From: Acanthosoma haemorrhoidale
Lineage: Eukaryota; Arthropoda; Insecta; Hemiptera; Acanthosomatidae
DNA: 64,000 nucleotides
Assembly (NCBI GenBank): GCA_930367205.1
Contig: OV884014.1
Location: 75,867,104-75,931,103, forward strand
Direction of reading: 5' to 3'
The notes beneath the pieces were generated by a model that ran no database searches, was not told where the DNA came from, and saw nothing but the letters and a program-made list of their open reading frames with translations. Positions within the stretch are counted from its first letter, which is position 1, and each line of letters begins with the position of its first letter. Of the stretch, positions 11,721-24,904 are shown piece after piece. The translations under genes were made by a program, and so were the position numbers.

Positions 11721-12439
11721 TGTTTTCAAAATTTTAATGTATTCGATATTCACCAGCGAACGTATCGATGAATGAAATAGTTTGTTAATATATCGGCTTA
11801 TGTTGTCGAAAGGTAGATGCTAACTTTCCTCTTTTTCGTCGAGCGATATCTCGACAAAATTTACCACTAATGTATATATTCACAGCTTACAATTCCAGTA
11901 TTTTTCCAGGCTAAAATTTACTCACATCAGTCATTAATTGAACTGTACTTTTCAAAGTTATTCATCAATGAAATGAAGAATGTAGAAATGGAGTATTTTT
12001 CGAATACTTTATTTTGTCAACGAAAATGACTTTAGTGGAAACCATTTAAATTGACTTTATTAGCTATTAATGGATGTTAAAATGTCTTTTAATACATCTC
12101 TGAAGCGTCTACGAAAAGAAAAGTACAGGAAATTTTAAATAACTTCTGGTTTTTTCAGCATACTTTCCAATACTTCCAAATTAAAACACGGTGTCATCCA
12201 ATGTGTTGTTGAATATAACTTCTAAATTTTTGACTGAACTTTAGGGTACACAGTGGTGGGAACATGCATGCACTTGTAAATTTAGACGATTTCTCTGAAC
12301 AAGATTATAAAAGTATAGCCTCTCCCTACGATCACCGGCTTCTGAGATATGCATACTCGTCGATTTATTGTGTAATATCCTTTCTTTCGACTTGATCAGA
12401 TTTTGTTTTTGGATTTTTTTATTCGACTAACAGACAAAG
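11721..12439. other. AT-rich sequence, nothing recognised
   Basis: No open frame, repeat copy or RNA gene was seen. Confidence 0.5.
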
Positions 12440-12745
12440 ATAATTTAACGACAAATAAGCTGTAATGCGCACTGTCAGAATGAGATACGTCAGTGAGCGG
12501 TCCTGCGGTATAAGCCACACTCTGTTAACGTTTATAAGACCGTCGGAGAAGACCTCGGGCAGATAATAACTCCATCATGGCTTCGTCGGACAGCTTGACT
12601 CTTGATGGACACTTTGACTGGCAGCCTTCAGCCAGACGGGCGGGCAATCAAACATCGGGGGTCGCCCTTTGGAAATTATAATAACGCCGGCGTACCCCAA
12701 GCGGCCTCACTCAGTCCGGATATGCTCTCTTATATTCACACAAAG
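12440..12745. promoter_or_regulatory. GC-rich candidate regulatory block
   Basis: A sharply bounded GC-rich island, roughly 12470-12730, lies between AT-rich flanks. It contains aacgtttataag (posterior-Hox-like), tacgtcag (CRE half-site) and cagataataactcc. No frame stays open long enough to be an exon with proper splice ends. Confidence 0.3.
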
Positions 12746-12874
12746 TTTCTGGCCTAGCTCTTATCCGCTTCACTATGCTCAGCATAATCGTAACTATTTC
12801 AGCTTTGATTATTTACAACAATCGATTGCATAATTATATGGAGGCCTTATATATAACATAGAACCAACAAATGG

Positions 12875-12953
12875 TTGTCCTGTGGTATAGTCATCAGTGT
12901 GATTGGTACACGGTTTATGTATTGAGCCTGGGTTCAAATCCTAGTGAGGACAA
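12875..12953 (+). repeat. tRNA-like SINE head or tRNA pseudogene
   Basis: The ends TTGTCCT (12875-12881) and AGGACAA (12947-12953) are perfect 7-bp complements, like an acceptor stem. Inside is an A-box-like tggtatagtcatcagtg, and a T-arm with 5-bp stem (one G-T pair) around the loop TTCAAAT, a good B box. Two extra bases between the T stem and the acceptor arm, plus a poor anticodon arm, rule out a working tRNA. The AT-rich tail after 12953 fits a tRNA-derived SINE. Confidence 0.55.
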
Positions 12954-13339
12954 TGAATCACTTCTGTAAATAAAATTTTCGCATTCTTTCCTCGGTGGAA
13001 GTACTAAACGAGGTAAAACATTCCTTAATATATAATCCGAATGTTTGGAGGAAAGTTGAGATTTTATTGTGATTTACATTTTACGTGGTTTCATACCAAT
13101 CATGCATACAATTTTGTATTATTAATAATAATCTAGTACTCTACTAAATTAACTAACTTACTACAAAATTGAAGTCATTTAATGAAGTACATAGAATATT
13201 CAAATCCTCACGATAATGAGATATCATGGACTATTTCACCTCCATAGAAACTAAATTCAGAATTCAAAGTCAGAAAGGTAAGTTTTTCTGTATCCCAGGA
13301 ACAAACTTTAATAGTTTGTTAAAACATACTAATAATAAA

Positions 13340-13440
13340 ATATTGTTTATATTTTACGAAGGGAATGTTGTGAGTTCGAATCTCAGTCGAATGAGCAGAT
13401 TTTATTCAGTTAAGACTTCAAGGAATAAAGTAAGTCATTC
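13340..13440 (+). repeat. Possible second SINE-like fragment
   Basis: Contains a B-box-like gagttcgaatctcag (about 13372-13386) followed by an AT-rich tail resembling the one after 12953. No A box or acceptor stem is clear. Confidence 0.3.
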
Positions 13441-13490
13441 CCATTCTAGGCAAGAAAAGTGTGATAACTTTTAAGTAAGCCTAGAATGGG
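13440..13490. repeat. 51-bp perfect-arm hairpin
   Basis: Arms cccattctaggc (13440-13451) and gcctagaatggg (13479-13490) are perfect 12-bp complements. An inner AAAAGT/ACTTTT stem lies in the loop. It could be a small inverted-repeat element, or a structured RNA if transcribed. Confidence 0.75.
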
Positions 13491-15029
13491 TAGTAGTTAA
13501 ATCCCGATAATAACCAAAGAGTCTAACTTTTAGCCTACCGGTATAAAATTTAGAGGAGCTAAAATGTAAATTACTATGGAGAAGGGATGCAAATTTGCAC
13601 AAGAAAGTGGGTGTGAAATATTAGCGAGGATGGAGATGATTTGTTCCGATGGCTGACCGATGACGGACGGCCTTGCGATAAATTACTGGAATGGGCGGCG
13701 GGAGTTTCTCGGCAAATTTTAAGCTGCCCTCTCCCGTCATGAATAGTTAACGCATTCCTTAATTTCCATAGGGACATAAACCATTTTAATACTTAGTAAA
13801 TCACCTCGCGTATCCCTTGGAAACGCTCCAAAAACTATTCGTTAAAAAAACAAAACAAAATGGCGTAGTTATTTTTAACTGTATGTTCAAAAGATCATGT
13901 CTTTCCTGGCTTGACCTTTAATAGACTGTCCTTCGGAACTTTTGATTGCTAAGCCAATACTCGACACGTGTACTGATAAATAGCTCCAATTCTTCTTTTA
14001 TAATTGATTGGCGTACCACTAACAACTTAACAAAAGGACGTTTTGGCAGAGAAATAGTTTTTTCGCTACACATTACATGTATCTTTCCTAGACACAGTCG
14101 AGCACAAAATGAACCGTGTATTCTCTAGTTAAAATCGAACACACACCGGTGCATAAACAAACAGCTGATTAATTTAATCAGTACTCAACATATATTTTTT
14201 TAAACGTTAGCTTTCAACCAGGCTATTTATTCATTTGGACTAATGCACAAGAAGAGCTGATGAATATCTTAGCATACAATCAACAATCAAATTTTTTTAC
14301 AATTCTGGGCAAATCATAATTCATTATTTCTCCATTTGATATCATTGATAAGAGGACGCGGCATTCTCTCGCGAATAAAGGAAGATTCACGATAATATTG
14401 GATTTGGAAAAAGGTACCGAATTCGACATCGATTCTAACTACTCAATTGTTGAGTATGTTCGGATTGTCCGAAAGTACTTACGGAAATGAACAGGTCTAT
14501 GAGCTCAATGAGAGGGGTAAAAAAAAGTACGTACGTAGTAAAATATTACTCGCTAAAATTATACTGACAAGAGGACGAATTCATTGACCCAAATGACTAC
14601 AAAAAAAATACTGACTGAGTCAGAAGTAAACATTGCCCAACAATGACAAAGGGCTAAAAAATGCTTAAGGCTTAATTTTCTCTTGCATTACCGCTTTTTA
14701 GATATGAATTGTTACATGAAGTACATTTCCTGGATGAATAACTTAGATCCAAATAAAAGCCCTCAGTGCAGGGCTGCTCTATGTTTGAAAAAAAAAAGTT
14801 TCTCAGATTTGGTGGCGGTTTCGACGACTGATGTTTCGTATAAAGATTTTGAGTTAAAACACCCTATGAGGAAAGTGATATTTTTTTTTCATTAGCAGCT
14901 CAGTAAATTAGGCAATGGGTGGCTCCTTAACTACTCTTTAATGGGTACACGTAATGATTTAAAACTCCAACCATTTACAATTCAGTCTTGCTTAAGAATG
15001 CCTGACCATAGATTAGAAGGGAATAAATG
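13491..15029. other. AT-rich sequence, no gene seen
   Basis: Short open frames at 13574-13777 (minus), 13946-14128 (plus) and 14683-14895 (plus) show no domain, composition shift or splice context. Confidence 0.45.
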
Positions 15030-15490
15030 GATATTTGACTCGACGGGAGGAAGAACACCGAAGGCAGGCTTACATTGACAGATCACCATCGATACATCGA
15101 CATCCACAGCGCCGAAGACAGATTATCGATATTTGTCACCATCGAGTTGATAGACTATCGCTCAGAGCGACCTCTCGTCAGCCGGTAAGCGAGCCACCAT
15201 CAGTCAACTCCAGGGCCTTCCGTCTTCCTATCCTGCCCGATTCCAATTTGATGATAAGGCTGAGTTCGTCACCATTGTTTTTGAGGGGGTCTTTGTCATC
15301 TGGAGTGATAAAGAACTAAAGGGACCTTTGTGATTGGCCCTCGTGGGTTCTTCGCCTTAATTAAAACTGAGGTCGACGCCGTGTAGCTCCAGGAAGTCGG
15401 AGGAACGAGGAGTCAGATACCATTATTACGCAGGCTGCCTCTGCCCTTCCTGCAGATACGGAGGTTTCAAAGTCTGTGAAGTATTTAAGA
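15030..15490. promoter_or_regulatory. GC-richer block with repeated ATCGA words
   Basis: This includes TATCGATA (15124-15131) and ATCGATA (15088-15094), which resemble the insect DRE promoter word, plus ttgacag near 15077. The 94-codon plus-strand frame has no domain. It is listed as a possible enhancer or promoter only. Confidence 0.25.
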
Positions 15491-16235
15491 CGGAGGATCC
15501 TTTACATCGTTTTGAAGAGAATATTATATTGTGCTATAGTATCGACTCATTGTGAATGATTTCAATTGAATTTGTTGAGGAAAATATCATTCCGTTCCAC
15601 ATGAATTAATAAGAAATTCCTTAGAATAAATAGAAGTGGGTATTTTTTTGGAATATTGGTACTAGAATTATAAAAGATGACCACTTTTAAAAAGCCTCTT
15701 CAGATAACAGAAGTATTGCTAACTAAGCATATAATTAAAATTTAAAAGATGTTTAAGAAATAGGCATTAAAACTTAGAGTAGGGCTTTCAAGGTTAGTTT
15801 CGGGCCTTAGATGTCTTGAAAAGTAGTGATATGGGAAAAGATCGCTAAAACCAAAGAACTATTTGTGGGATAGTAAAACTAATACAAGTATATTAGTACA
15901 AAATAGCTTCCTATGTCAAATTGCGATCGACTAGAAATCAATGAAACTTTGTCAAGTAGTTTTTTGAAGCCATTTACTTTGAGGAACGAACAAATCGATC
16001 ATCTTTTGTCTTTTTTGCGTTCCATGATAGCTGTACTTAAAGGTATCATGTTGAACTGAATTTTCATAGGTATTTAAAAAATAAAACACATTGTGTTTTG
16101 GTTATCATAAGAGGGAGGATCTGCCTCCTATCTATTTTGTGCATTATTCATTAGCTATTTAAGATTTGGCTGAAAAGACGATTTTTAGTCTCCAAGATGC
16201 TATACAAAAAAATGGTCTTTTTTTTTTATAATAAT
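15491..16235. other. AT-rich sequence, nothing recognised
   Basis: No open frame, repeat copy or RNA gene was seen. Confidence 0.5.
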
Positions 16236-16410
16236 CTACGGAGAGTGGTGGACTTCCCAAGACCCCGCTTTCTCTTTCGCACCACGTGGATTTTGGAGGT
16301 ATCTGGGCTGTTTGTAACTTTGGTATGAATGAGAACATGTATCACAATTACTTATTCCCCAATAAGGCAGATTGTAATTTTATCACAATAAAGAAGTTTC
16401 TATACAATAA
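16236..16410 (+). mobile_element. 3' tail of a non-LTR retrotransposon, copy 1
   Basis: It matches 32643-32850 in order: 'ggacttccc', 'ccgctttctctt', 'gtggattt', 'tctgggctgt', 'gtatgaatgag', 'aattacttattgcc'-like, 'aggcagattgtaatttta' and 'cacaataaag'. The AATAAA-type signal near the right end and the 5' truncation are typical of LINE tails. No poly-A tail remains on this older copy. Confidence 0.75.
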
Positions 16411-17300
16411 TTTAATATCTATTTGTGAATCTCAGTAAAATAAATTTATTTCATCCTTTTATAATGTAAACAAAAATATTAAAAATAGAAAAGTGTCGAG
16501 GCAACAGATCCATGGATTATAACATGGAACACGTTCTTGGTATTAGTAATTAACGTTGTTACCATGTGCAGTACCGTCAGGATAATGGTACGGAGAAGCA
16601 ATTACCTTGAGAATTTATAAAGCGTAGAGGGCATCGAAGAGGAATGAAAAAGAAAGCACACTGAGACAAAAGAAGAAGAAGGATTCAGCGGAGAGAGAAA
16701 GAGAGAGAGAGAGTGAGACGGGAGTGGGGATACGGTAGCAAGTGGGGAAGGGTGCACTACCGGATTTGCATACAAGACGTTTAATGGTTGGCCAGGAAGG
16801 CACCATCTTGAGCAGTGGAGGGGGCACAAGCCGACCAATGAGCTGCCGTCCAGAGTGCAACTCTAATTGCATTGATTTATCATCCCATTGTGAGCCTCGT
16901 GACCGGTCGACTATTTCTCCTTCTTAGGGTCATTGAAGAATGTCGCCGTCGAGTGCTCTCGGGTCGCTGGATAGATAACGTGCGCCATTGTTGTGTGCAT
17001 CATATTGAGGCCCTTCACATCTTCTCTTCTAACAACCATTATTGCAATTCTATCATAACCATTCTACATAAAATGGGCATTCATGAAAACATTCTGTCAG
17101 GTCGAACATCTTCACGTCATATACCAGAAGGGAGAGGAGATGGCGTTCAAAGATTCTCCATAATGTGCCAAAAATTTATTATGAACTAAATCGTATCTTT
17201 GTAAATATTCAAAATAAAGAGTACAGAAATAAAACGAAATTTCATGAAAAATCAGGGTGCGGGCTAGGAACTTCATGCAAATTTATTTATTACATCATGT
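16411..17300. other. (GA)n tract and GC-richer block
   Basis: gagagaaagagagagagagag-like DNA lies at about 16690-16715. A GC-richer stretch follows to about 17010, with open frames on both strands and no domain. Possibly regulatory. Confidence 0.35.
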
Positions 17301-18990
17301 TTCAATATTACTTTATTTTATTACTAAAACCTTGATTGAAATTCGCATATTCAACCAACAGAAAAAGTCGTAAATAATTAAATTAACCGCATAAAACTAA
17401 CTACATCTGCTGGGAAGATAATATTTAGGTTTATTAGGTTTTAAAACTTTTATGTTTTATACGAGTCGAAGATTTAGAGCTTGGATTTATTTGTTGAAAA
17501 AGAAAGAGAAATATATTTCTATCAGCTCTGTCAGTTCGCTAAACATCTAAAAATCATCTCAAAACGTTTTATATAAGCAAACATGATGAAAAGACTTCGT
17601 AAATTTATACAGCGTATTAAGAGGTGTTATTTAATAAAACAGGAGAAAAATATTGCATGACCAGTTTAACTACTCCATTACTTCTGTTCGGTGTTGCCGA
17701 CGAAGTGTTCATTTATCATAATTAGTCGAAAATGAAATTTCTAAGGACTATTTTAAACATCGCAGTTGTCTCTGATGTTATTCAGAGCAGTTATGAGTTA
17801 TCTATTTCTGTGGAACGTGTTAGGCAGCTAATACAATCAGTCAGGTCACAAAGCTCCGAAGACAGACAGACCAACAGATGTAGGCAGCTGCTCAGTGCAT
17901 CTACTTCCCAACGGATGCTGGTTGCCAGGACAACAGGCCGTCCAGATCCGGATGGACAGTGTCGGCGTCGATTAGGTCGGCCGCGGGACAAATTAAAACT
18001 GCCCCAGGCCACTGGCAGAAAAATATCTCCGCCTTCTGTCACCAGTCCTTTCTTCTTCCGTCTTAAATATCACGTTTATTTTTACTACATCGTTCAAGAA
18101 TGTAGACGATCAGTGATAGCTGACAAACGCCAGGGATTGTCGAGGTTCACTAAAATCACTAAAATACCTCATAGTTCAAGCTTGCGATGACGTTCAAGTC
18201 GAATCCAGGTGACTCTGAGAGTCAGGCATGCCTTTGAAGAATGCCCTTCAGCGAGATTGAGAACATAATTGATAAGACTACTCAATTTAGCAAACACGTA
18301 GTTATTTTCAGCCTAATTTGAACATCTTCCAATTCTTTGTTTACAAAATTTTATTTACACAAAGGTATTTCATTTTAGGTTGTTAATTTATTTTATAATT
18401 TGTTTTCATAATCCTTGTACCAAATCTGTACCACCTGCGATTGCGAATAAACAAACATTATATATATATAACATCTATATACGATTTTTTACTGTTTAAA
18501 ATAACAAATATTTTATTTGTAAATCTTGCTAACAAATGCATTTTTTCATTTTTTTTTTTTTTGTCTGAGTTATCCACGATTAATATTGTTATTTATTTAG
18601 TGAAATGTATTTTTTTTTTGATGATGTGTACTTATTGGACTTTATTTAATTTTATTTTTTCTGACGAATTATTTCTTTTTCGTTAGCCAGAATTGACTCA
18701 ATATTTTTTTTTGGTTTTTGGCTAGTATGAGTTTATTCAATAAAAATAATGATAATATTTTTAAAAGTTTATTTCCTAACACTATCTTTTACCTTGTGAC
18801 TTAGTGCTCAACCTCAAGTAAATTATTATTTATTTCATAAAAAGTACCTTTAATTAGTGTTCAGTGCTATATAAAAAATAAAGTAATATTTCTCAAAAAT
18901 TTACTTATTATTCTGAGAATGAAGTTTTAAGTGTTTGCTATAGAATATTGTTACAGTAGCTCCTCAGACAAGCAGGTGGGTTAGTTCTAA
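17301..18990. other. AT-rich sequence, no gene supported
   Basis: A plus-strand frame of 152 codons at 17732-18190 overlaps a minus-strand frame. Its predicted product is compositionally odd (many R, Q and S) with no domain, so I do not call it. 18440-18900 is very T-rich. Confidence 0.4.
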
Positions 18991-18999
18991 TTTAAAAGT

Positions 19000-19570
19000 T
19001 CTATCCTAGAAGTGAGGCCCAACGAACATAGAAAAAGCTGCCGAAAAGTGAAACACCTGTGCCAGTGTGTGTGAGATATTTATGGAGCAAGGCCTAATGA
19101 GGGACGCGGATAGCCCGACCATAAATTCTGAGCCCCCCCCCCCACCTCCTGGTATACCCCCCAACCCTTTCTGGGGAATTAATGCGCTTGAGTCTTCTAA
19201 TGAGGCCCCGCGAGAGGAATCTTATATAGTCTTTTTATATTGACACTGTGAGCCGGAGCCTTATCTGATAAATGTGGGGGGGTACCTCATTGTTCAGAAG
19301 TAAGGCCCTTGTTATACTTACTGTTTTCTCAGCCAGTGCCAGGGCCTTCCAGTACAGTTCCAGGCAATACTTGAGGAAAATAAACATAGAGTATATTCGG
19401 TCCGAATGCCTCCTTTTAAAATATTCCAATGCACTGATGATTTCAGACATCTTCAAAGCTAATTAAAGTCAATTTTCCTCCAGCAGGAATGTCAAGCTAT
19501 GCATTACCTCACTCCAGCACAACTCCGTATTAATGTCTTATAGAGTCAAGAAGGGAGAAGGGAATCAGAC
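19000..19570. promoter_or_regulatory. GC-richer candidate regulatory block with C11 run
   Basis: The C11 run is at 19133-19143. Words such as gaccataaattc and taatgaggcc repeat in this part of the window. Mirror open frames on both strands at 19235-19466 are uninformative. Confidence 0.25.
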
Positions 19571-19839
19571 ATCCCACTACCCCCAAGCCGAACTGTACCT
19601 ATGCTCTATTTTTGCTCTTACATTGATAGAGAAATATTAGCATATCCAATAAAAAATATTTTTCTCACTTACTCTTGATTAATGCAGACCAGTATGAGAT
19701 ATAGCCAGTATTTTCGAGATGATTGGTAAAGAGCGCTATATCCCAGTAGCAGACTAGGCTACCAGTAGCAGAGGTTTCAACAGCTGCTCCCTGGAGAACT
19801 TATCGATAGCCTGGAAGGAGGTTTCTGGAACCCGGAGGA

Positions 19840-20110
19840 TGCCCACCCCGGTGCGGTACCGGCGATACGACAATGGCCACGTAACCTCCTACGTGTCCTC
19901 CGCCTTTTTCTCCTTTTCCCGCGGGATCAACAGGTGGGCCTCACCTTCTAATTGGCCAGAGTATTCGCGGGCCCGGGAGTCCGTCACGTCTGCGACCTAC
20001 GTGATCCGCCGGTGTCAGCCAAGCAGGGCACATCGCCAATTACCGGCAGACGTAGCGCTCAAATCGCCAGCACGTACATCAGCCAGTCATTTCACGTTTT
20101 AACTAAAACG
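19840..20110. promoter_or_regulatory. CpG-rich block
   Basis: Dense CpG (ccggtgcggtaccggcgatacg, tattcgcgggcccggg) in an otherwise AT-rich region. Three frames are open in parts on both strands, with no splice-bounded exon that I can defend. It may be an unmethylated regulatory island or an undetected exon. Confidence 0.3.
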
Positions 20111-21125
20111 CGGTCGACTTCTTCACCCGGTGTGTCTCGGTCCTTATTGTCGCCAGCTTGAAGAAATCTCACTGAGCAATTCCACGCTCTTACAAGGATC
20201 TTCAGTTGTTGTTTTTTTCTCTTTTTTTTCCATTTCCATCGGACCTTGTTCGTGTTTTTCACCGGTCCCAGTCCATAGTGCTCCCGAACCAGGCGACCTT
20301 GTATCAAGTAACTCCTTGTCCCTTTGTAACGGACTGCGGCACTGCGACACTAAACGGTACGTGTGTTCTTCTTGTGTCGCAAGAAGGAGGTTCTCCTTGG
20401 ATAAACGTGGGCATATACGTGATATACCTTAAAGAAAGTACTAGCATATTGGCTATAGTGCTTGGTCCCAACGTTCCATTTATATAGCAGTCCTACCATC
20501 CTAGTACAATGGAGTAGAAAACAGCACGCTTATCAACCTTATCACATTACACACCAGCACTACTATCGAAAAGTCCAAATACAAGTACAAGTACAAATAT
20601 GTAAATCTTTGTAGATGAATAAATGAGCACGGATAACTACAACTGATGAGCTGAAGGTACGGATCGTCCATTTATTTATACTGTCATGGAACAAAGTAGT
20701 TGGCCCTTGTGCAACGGGCGGAAGATAACAGGGTCCTAAAAAAGAAGTCATGAAGTTTTTGTAACTGGAAGCAGATTGTCGAATAAGCCATGTTGAACTA
20801 TTGATTCGACGAATTAATAATAATATTCCGCAGGTCCTTAAAAAGGTGGAGTGAATTCGTCGGGAATAGAAGAAATTGTGACCCAAAAAGCAGATGGTAT
20901 AATAAGAATCGGTTAGCTCCCGTTTTCCACAAGGTCTATCTGAATGGACGAATCCGGACAAAGTAGAAATTTATATTGATGCATCATTGGTGTAATAATG
21001 CCGCATAAGGCTCATGTTGAGGAAAATCTATTCTATTATTTGACAAAGATTTTCATGCGAACGCAGTATTTTCGCCGGATTAACCAATGAATTCTCACTT
21101 TATTTATTAAAGCTATTATTGATGA
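20111..21125. other. Mixed sequence, no gene supported
   Basis: Open frames on both strands at 20092-20487, and a 132-codon minus-strand frame at 20563-20961, lack domains. The last could be decayed mobile-element code but shows no diagnostic motif. Confidence 0.35.
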
Positions 21126-21570
21126 TAGCCACAACGCCGACAATATTGCCTGGATATCGTGCCAACGAGGAGATGGGACAGTATTTCGATCAGAGGACAA
21201 TCAATATTGACGCCATAAAGTGCCAATGTGTATTAAGAGAGAGGTGACTGATAGAGCAGAGGAGCCGTTGGACACAGGGTACTATATCACCAGTGATGGA
21301 CGCTCGGCAGGACATGGGACACGGACCAACACGGACATATTTCCCGCGCCCGCCAGATTTATTCCCGCCGGCGGTCGACGTTCTCCCGTTGTGTCCCTGT
21401 AAAAATGGAGGCCAATCCGTCATAATTTATCAATTAGCTGGCCGGGACACTGTGAGTGATGTGCTCAGTCCCCGGGCCTCGTCTCTCACTCACTCACTCA
21501 TGCAGGCATAGAGTTTTCGCATTTACACGTGGTCGGCCCTTGTCGGTATATTGTACGGATATTCGTCATG
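21126..21570. promoter_or_regulatory. GC-richer candidate regulatory block
   Basis: Holds GCCATAAA (21212-21219), an Abd-B-type word, several aatta homeodomain cores, CpG-rich cccgccggcggtcgacg near 21366, and a short (CTCA)n repeat near 21485-21500. No exon is supported. Confidence 0.3.
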
Positions 21571-24500
21571 TCGACCATTAACGATCACAAAAACTGCCCT
21601 ATATACACAATACGCCATATAAAATATTAATAACAACGAAGAGATAATTTATCGTTCAAGGCAGCGAGAAAAGTCAGGGGCTAAGTGTACTTTAAGTATA
21701 ACGAACTTGGTTATGTCCTTATACAATCGAGCTTCAACGAACTCAGACATAATTGCGAAAGTATCTGCTCATTAACCAACGGTGTTTTTATTACATGTCA
21801 AGCTGAACTTCTAAGCCAAAGTTTTTACTTGACAACGATAGCTTATCTACCCTGCTATGAAGCTAAACACATGAAGCACATACGAGTAGCTCCGCAAAAA
21901 AAGTAAAAAGTGTTCGAGTAGGATCTTGAGGTGAATCTCCAAGAAGAGGACAAGTCTGCGATTATAAAATTAAATATTAAAGTCTCGAAGACTCAAGTGA
22001 GTAGACGATTTACCTCGAACTAAGCGACTTCATCCCGGCCCATTTAAGCCCTTCAGGAAAAATCCTCCTCGACCCACGTGTCCTCTGCTCACGCTCCCAT
22101 CTCTTATTAATCCCCGCAGAAGGATCTAATGAACTGGACAAGTGAGACTGGAGTTAAATATGGAAACGGCAGTTAACACCACCAGTCCTCTCAAATAAAT
22201 ACCTCATCCCTATTAGTCAACCATTCCAGAGACTAGACAGAATATCCCTTATGTGATACTCAGTAATTTTCATACGTCTTCTGATGTACGACGAACCTTC
22301 TTACCTTGGAGTATTAATTATTGTTCAAGCGTAAATCATGATTCCCACCCATGAGGGAGAAACAGAGAGAGAAAGAGATAGACAGAGAGAGAGAGATGGG
22401 GAAACCAGTTTGAAAACGAGCGCTCGAGTCGCGTGACGCAGGACATTAATAATTACCAGTTTTCACTTCACGGGATCCGAAATGTGCAAGAAGGCTCGTG
22501 GGGTTAGAATCATCGTGATCTGTTTAACTTTTGCTTTAAAGGTTAAAGTTACATTTGCTACAGATTAATTTAACGATGACACATTCTCTGTAGGCTGGTA
22601 ATGTGAGAATATAAATATTTCTATATCTAACTTGACGATTATTGAAAGATATTTCTCCACAATAATAAGAATTAATATAATAGAGAAAAAATTATAATGG
22701 CATTTTTTTTTAATAATATACGTAGGCCTAGTTCAGCTAGTTGGGTTAGCACCAATACACTGTTAAGGAACAAAGATTGTATAAGGTAAGGAAAAAGGTA
22801 CAAAGTAGTAACTTGACTACAATATGAATGAAAAAAGAAAAAAAATGTATTTTGATGTTTCAATTACTACAATACTAAATAGTATTTTTTCGAAATACGT
22901 AAATGAAAGGAAGGTCATTTAAAATGAGTTAATAATATGCAGATATCTCTACTGTTTAAAAATATCAATGTTAAATAGCACATGTGCACAACTCAATTTT
23001 GTTTTTTAAATCATACTCCCCATTAAATTATTATTTAAAATAATTATAAATTATTGTCACTCTAATCCCAGATATATTTTAATATTTCTATTCATATGAC
23101 TTACATCGTCACGCTAACAAAGTAAGCTCATCTGAAGTAACGATCTGCATATGAGTAATTTCACGGAAGATATACCCAGAGAGAAACGTGGATATCTGTT
23201 CAGATTTGAGTTACTATCCCTCCTCTACTTAGTAAAGGCCTTTTCGTACACTATTTTAATTTTTAAGATTGAAAATAACAGAGGAAGCTCCAACAACCTG
23301 TGAAACAATCATCACAATCTTTCTGATCCTCAACATAAAAAAATAACATATAAGTTATATATAACTTGTTAAATAACCATTGCACTCCTTCCAGTAATTG
23401 ACAGTTTTCATAGTTTTTCAGTTGTAAAACGCGCATTTAAAATGTGCAACTGTTGCAATATCGTTATTGAAATTCTAATCACTTGTAATGTAAAATTCGT
23501 ATTGGGGATGAATAGTACGAGAAGATGTATGACAGACAAACAAGACAGAGAGAAAACAGAACTAAGAACAGAAGAGAATTAATGCCGACACGAGAGGCTA
23601 AGACTGCGCCAGTATCGATCTTGTGTGTCTGTCTCTCTCCTCTGACAGTGTGTCAGTCAAGCCGCGGTCTCCGCGACAATGCTAATTATTTCACACGTCT
23701 TCCTCTTGTCCGCCTGTCTGTCTCCTTGAGGACATCCTCCAACTGACGGAGGAGGATTCCGGGTTTAGAAGTGGATAACTAGATCCGGACAGATGGGACA
23801 AATTATAATAAAGTCAGCATCTAAATCGGTTTTTTACTTCGAAAACCCTTTGGTACAGGAACCTTCAAAAATGAGCCTTGAGGTAATCTACCCCAAAAAC
23901 CTGATACCCTAGCGGCACACCCGACCCACATAACCGATAGGCTGGGTCATATGTTCTGATAGCGAGGGCACGATGTGAATGTGTGTAGAAATCATCTTGT
24001 TTGCCAATAGTATTTTATGCATAAACCGTCCACGTACGTAGAAAATAATTTATATAAAATAGCTAGTTACAAAAGTTATAAAAATGAATAGAGTTCTTAT
24101 TAATGATGTGTAATATCCCTTAAGAGAAATGGTGGAACAGCAAATCCTGTTCTCATTTGAATGCTGGACCTAGATGTATGAAATTAGTTAAAACCTATCC
24201 ATCAGTCTGTTATTAATAGACGATTTAAAAGTTGTTTTATTAATTTGTTCATAGCACTTATACATCCTTATTAAAATTATAAAGTTTTTTTTTTAAATTG
24301 AATTGAAGTATATCTCTGTGATCCAACGAAGATTCTGACCTAGCACCAGCTCTGAGCTACAGAGAACACACGTGAGATGGAAGAAACTGTGAGATATGGC
24401 CGGTCTGACTGACAGCCTGCAATCACAGTGAAGATAGAGATCTCTATGTATTAGCATACGTGGGCAGGCCATGTCCGAGCCACGCTTGATTTAGGAGGAA

Positions 24501-24904
24501 CCCAGTCAGAAAGGATATCTTCGGCCGTGTACGGAGGATCTTGTGGCAAAAAGAGGACGCTGAGAAATCTTGAATAAAAAATAATTCTTCAATGATAATG
24601 CCAATAATGCAGATGACTGAAGTTAATGGCACAATAAAGAAATGGGTGAAAAATAATTTTAACGATATTTTAAAAAAATAACATTCAAGTGGAGCAGTAT
24701 TTAATGCATTTTTTTTTACTTCAGCTACATTTTTTTATTATTTAATTATGTAATTAATTTTTTTATTGATTAAGAGGTTTAACAAAAGAAGTTGTTTTTT
24801 TTTTTTGTCCAGAACGCAGTTGTAATGAACCAATAAACCCAACTGGGCCATTATTCGACATTGTCCCATAGTTCCAAAAAACATACTACTCCTTGTTACG
24901 ATTA
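21571..24904. other. Mostly AT-rich; one GA tract; no gene supported
   Basis: A (GA)n-rich tract lies at about 22358-22398. A GC-richer patch at 23600-23770 has a short open frame without a domain. Nothing else was recognised. Confidence 0.4.

Noticed and set aside
13260..13290. aaag|gtaagt on the plus strand
   Set aside because: No pyrimidine tract before it and no open exon ending there.
20563..20961. 132-codon minus-strand open frame
   Set aside because: No recognisable motif and the opposite strand is also partly open. Could be decayed element code but cannot be supported.
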